Shown here piece after piece: positions 1 through 5,508 of a stretch of DNA of 5,508 bases. Position numbers and translations under genes: made by a program. Origin of the DNA: Opitutaceae bacterium (GTDB lineage Bacteria > Verrucomicrobiota > Verrucomicrobiia > Opitutales > Opitutaceae); contig JAHFTI010000323.1 in the NCBI GenBank assembly GCA_023265535.1, forward strand, positions 1-5,508, given 5' to 3'. Under the pieces are notes generated by a model that had not been told where the DNA came from, did not search any database, and saw nothing but the letters and a program-made list of their open reading frames with translations. The first letter of the stretch is position 1. Each line of letters opens with the position of its first letter.

Positions 1-2883
1 CAGGTGGGTGGACTCGGCCTGGCACCAAAGCTCCGGCTCCGGGCCGAAGTCCTGCCAGAAGCGGAGCGAGTCCCCGCGGCCCAGCGCCTCAAAAAGGGCG
101 CAGGTGTCGCGCAGAAGGGCCCTCAGCTCAAAGCGTCTGAGGGTATAGGGCACCTGCCCAAGCTCCAGCCGCGAAAGGTCGAGCGTGTGATCCAGGAGTC
201 GGTGCAGGTATCCCATGCAACCGCGCAGTTTCTCGGCCTGTACGCGGTGTTCCTCGGGAATCGGCGCCGCAGTGAGGATCTCTGCCATCATGCGGGCTCC
301 CGCGATGGGGTTGCGGAGCTCATGGCTTACGGTGCGCACGAACTGCGTCTTCGCATGGGTGGCCTCGGTCAGCAGGGAATTGCTCGCCTGGAGCTCGCGG
401 GTGCGCTCGAGCACGGCGGCCTCCAGCTCCCTCTGGCGACGGCGCATCACGCGGGTGTTCCATTTCAGCAACACCATGAGGCCCATTCCACCCAGCAGGA
501 CCATGCCGAAGCGCGCCTGCCAGGTCTGGTGCCAGTGGGGAAGGATGGAAAAGCGAAGGACCGCAGGGGCACCCGGCTCCGCCAGGGGCGTGCGGCAACG
601 CACCTCAAGGCGATACTGCCCGGGGGGAAGGTTGGAGAAGTCGTGGCGCGGCTCCTGCGTGAGGCTCAGGAGCGGACGTCCGGGCCCGCGCAGGCTCACC
701 TCGTAGGAGCGTGGCCCGGGCAGGCCCACCTCGGGCGCGCACCACCCGAACTCCAGGGGGAGATCCCCGGGAAGGGAGACCTCGGCCTCCCCGGGCAGGC
801 CCCTTGCAAGACCGTTCACGGCGAACCGGGTCCAGTGCACCCGGCCGGGTTCGATGGGGGCTGCGGAGGGAAGCAGTCGCGTATCCACACGCAGGATACG
901 CTCCGTGCCGCAAAGCCAGAGCACGCCGTCGTCATCGGCGTGGACCAGCCTGAGCCGGCCTATGTGGGGAAGCACCGCGCGCGGGGACCCGCTCTCGCGC
1001 CAGCCGATGGAGGCATCCGGAACCGCCTGGTAAAGCACCATGGTCCCCGTCGGCTGCTCCGGGGTCTCCCTGGGAATCGAGTTCCTGAGCACCCAGCCCG
1101 AGCCGCCACCGGTCCCACCCGACCAGAGCCGCGGGAAGGGCGATGGCCCCTCAAGCTGGACAAAGCGCGTGGCCCCGGGGGCAAGGGACCAGAGGCCGGT
1201 CTCCGAGTGTGCAAGGATGCGGTCGCCGTGGACCAGGAGCTGCAGCACCCGCCTCGACACCCGGGGCGAGTAGAGTGGCACCGCAGGCTTGTCATCGGAA
1301 TTTGGATACACACGCAGGACCTCGTCAAGGGAGCTCCGGGCGATGCACGCCTCGGGATCCGACGGGTCAGGGAGAAGCGCGCGTATGCGGCTGAGGGGAA
1401 GGCGGCGAAGGAATTGCCTGCCGCCCTCCTTCCCGGCGAACACGTAGAGGTACCGCGAGGTGGCCACCAGGAGCCTGTCCCTCCCCCAGGGAAGGGCGGC
1501 CACGCAGCCGGCAAAGTCACCCAGGGGGATACCCTGCGGCTCGAGGGCGAAAGGCCTGCCCAGGTCCCCCCGAAAGGCAAAGGCCCCGAGCATGTTGGAG
1601 CTGATCAGCCAGTCCCCATCCACCGCCAACCCGCTCGCATACCCCATGCCGGCTGCAACAGGACGGAAACGGCCCGGCTGGCCCGGCACCCCCGAGGGTT
1701 GCAGAACCTGCAGGTCGGTGTCGGCCCCAAAGACCATGCGCCCCTGGAAGCGTGTGAGCGCAAGCCCCATTCCCGTCAGGCCGCTGCGATTGTCATGCAC
1801 ACTGAAGCCAGGCCTCAAATCCCATTCGACCACGCCCAGGATCGAGGCGACCCAGACATGCCCCGGTGCCACCTCGAGCAGGGAAATCACGTGGTCGGAG
1901 GGAAGCCCCCCATTGGCCTTGTTGAGAGAGGAGAGCACCCGGCCCTGGCGATCCACCTGGATGGCCCCTGCATGCAGCGTGCCGAAGAGATAGGAGCCAT
2001 CGGACAGAACGATCGCTTCCTCAATTACGCTCTCTGCGAGAAACGGGTTGCAGGGCCAGCCGGTCGGCTCGAGCTGGCCGTCAGGCTTCCAGAGAAGGCA
2101 TCCTCCGACGGAGAAACACAGGAGCCGGTCCCCGTTGGGGGCCGGCAGGATGCGCACCACCGCATTGTACCCGACCAAACGCAACAGGGACTCACTGGGA
2201 ATGACCCTGTCCGGTTCCCCGCCCTCCCTGGGAAAACGAAGCAGGCCGCGATAGGCCCTTGAATGCACGTAGAGGCACCCGTCAGGGGCGCTGCTGCTGA
2301 ACAGGCGCCGGCCCGAAGGGATCGGATGAACCCTGACCTTCCGGTCCCGAAGCTCAAGGACCCGCGTGTCGGTCGTAAAGTACACGTAATCCCCCAATGC
2401 ATGAACGCTCCAGAGGTTGCCATACTCGCGATGCTCGGGCGGAATGAGCCCGGTGAGGGATTCATAGGAGCGAGTCCCATCCGAGTGCAGGGAAAAGCAA
2501 CCGATCTCGCTGTCCATGCCCACCCAGAGACGATCCTGGCCGTCGACGGCAAGGTCCTGGATTTCACCGATGCCCGCAGGCCGAAGTTCACTCCACTCGG
2601 CTCCGTCAAAGCAGAAGACCGCCCCTCCGCGCGTCGCATAAATCCTGCCGAGGGAATCCTTCCCCAGGTTGGAGTAGGCGGCGTTCAGGCGGGGAACGGG
2701 ATGGGAGATCGGAAATCCAAGGTCGGGATCCTCATGTGCGGAAACACCGATCCTGCCTGCCTCGGCGCCCGTGACAGCCGACCCTTTGCACGGGGTGGCA
2801 CCGACCAGCGCGACAAGCAGGACAGCGACGCCCCATGAGACAAGGGACCAGGGCCCAAGGAGGCCGAAGGGCGTGAGCCTCAC
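1..2883 (-). CDS. Periplasmic two-propeller sensor histidine kinase (HTCS-like), 3' end beyond the left edge
   Basis: Inner-membrane sensor kinase that should bind a periplasmic ligand and autophosphorylate on His in the cytoplasm. I translated the minus strand codon by codon: the frame is open from 3042 to the left edge. The only usable start is GTG at 2883, followed by a hydrophobic segment (residues 13-29) that acts as signal or anchor. The Cys at 32 lacks a proper lipobox. Residues 40-680 are beta-propeller repeats of the Reg_prop kind, for example 'IQDLAVDGQDRLWV' (108-121), 'GLPSDHVISLLEVAPGHVWV' (326-345) and 'VHADDDGVLWLCG' (647-659), enough for two seven-bladed propellers. A Y_Y_Y-type domain follows (682-781, with 'FSNLPPGQYRLEV'), then a single membrane helix (about 792-806), a coiled-coil linker (809-845) and HisKA with H-box 'VSHELRNP', phospho-acceptor H854. 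The last residues seen, 'AESTHL' (956-961), look like the start of the ATPase domain. Whether receiver and DNA-binding domains follow, as in true hybrid HTCS proteins, cannot be seen. The family call is very sure; the ligand is unknown. Confidence 0.95.
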   Translation of the reverse strand, partial: MRLTPFGLLGPWSLVSWGVAVLLVALVGATPCKGSAVTGAEAGRIGVSAHEDPDLGFPISHPVPRLNAAYSNLGKDSLGRIYATRGGAVFCFDGAEWSELRPAGIGEIQDLAVDGQDRLWVGMDSEIGCFSLHSDGTRSYESLTGLIPPEHREYGNLWSVHALGDYVYFTTDTRVLELRDRKVRVHPIPSGRRLFSSSAPDGCLYVHSRAYRGLLRFPREGGEPDRVIPSESLLRLVGYNAVVRILPAPNGDRLLCFSVGGCLLWKPDGQLEPTGWPCNPFLAESVIEEAIVLSDGSYLFGTLHAGAIQVDRQGRVLSSLNKANGGLPSDHVISLLEVAPGHVWVASILGVVEWDLRPGFSVHDNRSGLTGMGLALTRFQGRMVFGADTDLQVLQPSGVPGQPGRFRPVAAGMGYASGLAVDGDWLISSNMLGAFAFRGDLGRPFALEPQGIPLGDFAGCVAALPWGRDRLLVATSRYLYVFAGKEGGRQFLRRLPLSRIRALLPDPSDPEACIARSSLDEVLRVYPNSDDKPAVPLYSPRVSRRVLQLLVHGDRILAHSETGLWSLAPGATRFVQLEGPSPFPRLWSGGTGGGSGWVLRNSIPRETPEQPTGTMVLYQAVPDASIGWRESGSPRAVLPHIGRLRLVHADDDGVLWLCGTERILRVDTRLLPSAAPIEPGRVHWTRFAVNGLARGLPGEAEVSLPGDLPLEFGWCAPEVGLPGPRSYEVSLRGPGRPLLSLTQEPRHDFSNLPPGQYRLEVRCRTPLAEPGAPAVLRFSILPHWHQTWQARFGMVLLGGMGLMVLLKWNTRVMRRRQRELEAAVLERTRELQASNSLLTEATHAKTQFVRTVSHELRNPIAGARMMAEILTAAPIPEEHRVQAEKLRGCMGYLHRLLDHTLDLSRLELGQVPYTLRRFELRALLRDTCALFEALGRGDSLRFWQDFGPEPELWCQAESTHL

Positions 2884-3071
2884 GGAAAAACAGGGGTTGG
2901 ATGTGCAGGCGGCAAACGGTACAAGACTGAGGATCGCCTGGGTGTTGGCAAGTACACCTGCACGGCCCGCCCCTCGTGGGCGCCTCTCTGTCCAAGGGCC
3001 TGAGCGGCACAGCCGCAGCGCGAGTCCCGGTCCCGCGCCGAGTCAGCACACCATGTGCACAAGCGCGTGGA
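2884..3071. other. Intergenic gap between GH2 stop and sensor kinase start
   Basis: 188 bases separate the two minus-strand genes. Read in the direction of transcription, I find no good -35/-10 pair; the best try (TTGCCA, 19 bases, TCTTGT) matches the -10 consensus poorly. I see no U-tract after any hairpin and no Shine-Dalgarno sequence in the 20 bases before the GTG start. The stretch just before the start is pyrimidine-rich (CAACCCCTGTTTTTCC). The gap is long for tight translational coupling, so the kinase could have its own promoter or be read through from the GH2 gene. The sequence does not decide. Confidence 0.8.
2941..3058. repeat. Cluster of short perfect inverted repeats in the gap
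   Basis: Five inverted repeats with perfect 5-base stems lie close together: GCACA-CCA-TGTGC (3046-3058), GCGCG with CGCGC (3018-3022 and 3034-3038), GCGGC-ACA-GCCGC (3004-3016), CGCCC-CTCGT-GGGCG (2968-2982) and GGTGT with ACACC (2941-2945 and 2954-2958). The first begins 13 bases after the GH2 stop codon. Together they could fold into a structured 3' end of the GH2 message or a 5' leader of the kinase message. None is followed by a T-run on the minus strand, so this is not a standard intrinsic terminator. Short stems also arise by chance in GC-rich DNA, hence the low confidence in any function. Confidence 0.3.
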
Positions 3072-5508
3072 TCATGGAGTCCCTGCCGTTGCCCCGACGA
3101 ACACAAGGTAGAGATTGGCCTCCCTGACTGTGCTGTCCTCGGTGTTGGGCCCGAGGGTCAGGCCGGTGCCACGCACAAGAGTTCTTGAATACACCGCCAT
3201 GGGCACGCCCTTCATCTGCAGCATGAGCCCGGTTGGAGCATAATCCCGCAGCAGCCACGGTGGAGGAGGCACACGCCCATCATGGGCGATGAACACGGTG
3301 CTGCCGGCCCCCACGGTAAGTTCCATCAGGTCGACTGCATGAAAGCGGGCGTCCCTGTTATCGACCTGCACCCAGTCGGCCCCCTCAAGCGCGGAAGGAA
3401 GATTGGAGAAGGGAGAGTCACAGTCGACATAGGCATTGCGGCCATTCGCGGCGCCCCTCTCCACATGTACGATGCTGGCATTGGGACCCGAATAATTGAA
3501 GGCCAGGATGAAACGCCCGGGCTGGTCAGGCTGGCGAGTGGCACTTGCACCTGCGGGCGGCGAAGCGGGTTGCGGTCCACGCTGAGGCCGCTCGGGAAGG
3601 TTGAAGCGCGGCCAGGCCGGGGCCTTGCCCGCGGCGTCCACGGAAACCAGGACGCTGCTCGCCGGGCGCAGTCCCTCGGCACTGCAGCTCAGTTCGATGC
3701 GTCCGGCCACCGCCGTGCTGCGCACGGACACGCGGTTGATGCCCGCCTCGAGCTCCAGCCGGCTTTGGTTGATGCTGCCGGTCCTGCCGCTGTTGTAGCC
3801 GCCGCGCCAGACGCCCTCTCCCTTGAGCAAAAAGTCGACGGGTTGCTGGAAGGTGGGCACGCGCCTCCCTGAGGCATCGACCGCCTCCACATCGAACAGC
3901 GCGATGTCGGCCCCGTCCGCCCGCCAGCCGTCGGGACCGACGATGGGCGTGAGCCGCAGGGCCACGGCGGGACCCGCAGTCTGCAGTGTATGCCTGGCTT
4001 GGATACGGCCGGCGGCGTCGCGGGCAATCGCGGTCAGCTCGCCAGGCTCGAAGGCGATCTCGGGAAAGCTGTAGGAATAGCGGTTGACGGGAGCGGCGCG
4101 CCCGAGCGGGCGACCGTTCAGCAGAAGCTCCATCTCGCCACCCGTGTTGGCCGCCACGTGGATCGTCTTGCGTGTGCCCGGCGCGTAGGACCAATGGCCG
4201 ATGATGTGCACGCGCGGCTGGAGGCTGAACATCACCTGGCAGACATGGTAGGCCTGCTTGGGCAGGCGCACGCCGTCGACCTCGCCGCTGGCCCTCGCCA
4301 CCTCGGTGGCCACGCGCCCGCCGCTTGTGCTGTCCGAGAAGATCCAGTTCGCACCACCTGCATGGGACGGCGAGCCCAGCTTGCCCACGTAGTGGGTGAC
4401 CTGGTTGACGGCGAACTGCTCCGAGGTGAGCTGGTAGGTCTGACCCTTCGCCTCAGGGTAGCCGAAATTGGGAGGCGAGGCCATGTCCCAGACGCGGCGC
4501 GGCGATTCCTCGCGGTTGTATTCGCCCTCGACGACGGGCAGGCGGGCGATCTCGCGGCCGCCCTCGGTGCCGATGCCTACATCCATGAACTCGGCAGTGA
4601 TGGTGTCGGCGCGGCGATGGGCATAGGCGCGCCCGCCCTTCGGATCATACTGGTCCATGAGGGCGCGCAGGGCGGCGGCGTGCTCGCGGCTCACCTTCTG
4701 GTTGCCGCCCTCCCAGATGAGGATGGAGGGATTGTTGCGGAAATAGACCAGTACATCGCGGAAATTCGCTACACGCAGCGCCCAGGCGCCTCCGCGCGCA
4801 TCATGCTCGCCATCCCCGCCGGGCTGCAGGGTCACGATGCCCAGGTGGTCGGCAGCCGCCACCTGCGCCGGGCTTCCCGGCACGTGGCCCCAGCGCACGA
4901 AATTGCCGCCCGCGTCATGCATGAGCTGCAGGGTGTAGGCCTGCATCCAGTCGGGCAGCGCCGCACCGAGGCCGGGCCATTCGTTCGTGGCCTTCTGTCC
5001 CCAGCCGTGCAGCTTGTAATGGACACCATTCACCCAGAGCCCGCTCGTCGCGTCCCAGCGCACCTGGCGCAGGCCCAGGGGGATCTCGGCGACGTCGACC
5101 GCCTGCCCGCCGACCTGAAGGGTGATGCGGACACGATAGACATGGGGATAGCCCGGCTCCCAGGCGCGCGGATTGGGAAGGGTGCCCTCCAGTCGGAGCT
5201 TGGAGAAGGCCCCGGGGGCGAGGCTCCCCGCCTGCTGTAAGGAAAGTTTGGATACACCTTCGGCGTCGAAGAGCTCCACCAGGACCTGGAAGCCCGTTTC
5301 CACGCCCCTGCCGTTGAGCACCGGAACCTCGACGCCGAGGCCGGCGCTGTCGGCAGTGAGGGAGGTGGTGTAGGCGTAGGGTCCCTCCGTCCCGAGGAAA
5401 CTGTGCAGGGGAAGCGTGATCCGCAGCGGATCCGTGACGATCAGGCGGACATTGCGATAGATGCCTCCGTGGGCGGGATGCCAGTGAGGATTGTTCCAGG
5501 GTATCTGG
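3072..5508 (-). CDS. Glycoside hydrolase family 2 protein (beta-galactosidase-like), 5' end beyond the right edge
   Basis: Probably a secreted or periplasmic glycosidase cleaving beta-linked sugars from a polysaccharide or oligosaccharide. The frame is open from the right edge to TGA at 3074-3072 (811 residues seen, numbered from the edge). The start and any signal peptide are outside; the GTG at 5321 is internal, since family-typical sequence continues upstream. Domains: end of the sugar-binding domain with 'GGIYRNVRL' (14-22); Ig-like sandwich (about 40-155); TIM barrel (about 158-402) with 'GGNFVRWGH' (200-208), 'NNPSILIWEGGNQ' (258-270) and 'VVEGEYN' (325-331), whose E329 is the likely nucleophile; a DUF4982-like domain with 'LLLNGRPLG' (about 433-510); a GH2 C-terminal-type sandwich (about 513-624); a Pro/Ala-rich linker (about 633-665); and a beta-rich C-terminal module (666-811). 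The usual GH2 'GNE' reads 'GNQ', so the acid/base glutamate is not where expected. Family assignment is firm; substrate is unknown, and galactosidase, glucuronidase or another specificity is possible. The next gene on the same strand is the sensor kinase. Confidence 0.95.
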   Translation of the reverse strand, partial: QIPWNNPHWHPAHGGIYRNVRLIVTDPLRITLPLHSFLGTEGPYAYTTSLTADSAGLGVEVPVLNGRGVETGFQVLVELFDAEGVSKLSLQQAGSLAPGAFSKLRLEGTLPNPRAWEPGYPHVYRVRITLQVGGQAVDVAEIPLGLRQVRWDATSGLWVNGVHYKLHGWGQKATNEWPGLGAALPDWMQAYTLQLMHDAGGNFVRWGHVPGSPAQVAAADHLGIVTLQPGGDGEHDARGGAWALRVANFRDVLVYFRNNPSILIWEGGNQKVSREHAAALRALMDQYDPKGGRAYAHRRADTITAEFMDVGIGTEGGREIARLPVVEGEYNREESPRRVWDMASPPNFGYPEAKGQTYQLTSEQFAVNQVTHYVGKLGSPSHAGGANWIFSDSTSGGRVATEVARASGEVDGVRLPKQAYHVCQVMFSLQPRVHIIGHWSYAPGTRKTIHVAANTGGEMELLLNGRPLGRAAPVNRYSYSFPEIAFEPGELTAIARDAAGRIQARHTLQTAGPAVALRLTPIVGPDGWRADGADIALFDVEAVDASGRRVPTFQQPVDFLLKGEGVWRGGYNSGRTGSINQSRLELEAGINRVSVRSTAVAGRIELSCSAEGLRPASSVLVSVDAAGKAPAWPRFNLPERPQRGPQPASPPAGASATRQPDQPGRFILAFNYSGPNASIVHVERGAANGRNAYVDCDSPFSNLPSALEGADWVQVDNRDARFHAVDLMELTVGAGSTVFIAHDGRVPPPPWLLRDYAPTGLMLQMKGVPMAVYSRTLVRGTGLTLGPNTEDSTVREANLYLVFVGATAGTP

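Noticed and set aside
4..2262. 752-codon open frame on the plus strand
   Set aside because: It is the codon-aligned antisense of the sensor kinase. Antisense stops in this register arise only from sense TTA, CTA or TCA codons; the kinase has no TTA or CTA and only two TCA codons (at 2262-2260 and 2838-2836), so the shadow stays open. Its predicted protein has no recognisable domain, while the minus strand gives a clear multidomain kinase.
2025..2639. 204-codon minus-strand frame overlapping the kinase
   Set aside because: Out of register with the kinase frame, which carries propeller motifs across the same bases; typical high-GC shadow.
2786..2790. Possible lipoprotein signal at Cys32 of the kinase
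   Set aside because: The residues before the Cys are Ala-Thr-Pro, which do not fit a lipobox, and a transmembrane sensor does not need lipidation.
2263..2838. 191-codon plus-strand open frame
   Set aside because: Continuation of the same antisense shadow between the two TCA codons of the kinase.
3018..3038. Possible intrinsic terminator after the GH2
   Set aside because: The stem is only 5 bases with a long loop, and no T-run follows on the minus strand.
2732..3106. 124-codon minus-strand frame spanning the gap, which could suggest a small gene between the two
   Set aside because: It overlaps the GH2 3' end and the kinase signal segment in a different frame. It is rich in Arg, Cys and Pro without any pattern, and has no ribosome binding site.
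3990..5240. 416-codon plus-strand open frame
   Set aside because: It lies wholly inside the GH2 coding region on the other strand. The protein is low-complexity in feel, with no family motif, whereas the minus frame shows GH2 motifs throughout.
5319..5321. Possible GTG start of the GH2
   Set aside because: The same frame continues to the right edge with GH2 sequence ('GGIYRNVRL' and an Ig-like strand), so this codon is an internal Val.

Overview
The window is GC-rich (roughly two thirds G+C) and holds two protein genes. Both are on the minus strand and both are cut by a window edge. A 188-base gap separates them. The gene content is a secreted-type glycoside hydrolase next to a two-propeller periplasmic sensor kinase. 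With the high GC this suggests a free-living, polysaccharide-degrading bacterium. A high-GC member of the Verrucomicrobiota (Opitutus-like) is my best guess; a high-GC member of the Bacteroidota or a related lineage cannot be excluded. The taxonomic call is inference.

Region by region, in the direction of transcription (right to left): from the right edge to 3072 lies the 3' part (811 codons) of a glycoside hydrolase family 2 enzyme. It contains the end of the N-terminal sugar-binding domain, an Ig-like sandwich, the TIM barrel, two further beta domains, a Pro/Ala-rich linker and an extra C-terminal beta-rich module. A gap at 3071-2884 follows, with several short perfect inverted repeats but no convincing promoter or intrinsic terminator. 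From 2883 to the left edge lies the 5' part (961 codons) of a sensor histidine kinase. It has a signal/anchor segment, about 640 residues of beta-propeller, a Y_Y_Y domain, one transmembrane helix, a coiled-coil linker and a HisKA domain with phospho-acceptor H854. The ATPase domain is cut off by the edge.

How they may work together: sensors with this architecture (the periplasmic part of the 'hybrid two-component systems' of polysaccharide utilization loci in Bacteroidota) bind oligosaccharides in the periplasm and switch on nearby glycoside hydrolase genes. A same-strand GH2 immediately upstream fits a local carbohydrate-sensing and degradation circuit, but the sugar cannot be named from the sequence. 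The most notable detail is that the GH2 has Gln where the family's Asn-Glu acid/base glutamate normally sits. I see no tRNA, rRNA, CRISPR array, insertion sequence or other mobile element. The plus-strand long open frames are antisense shadows of these two genes.
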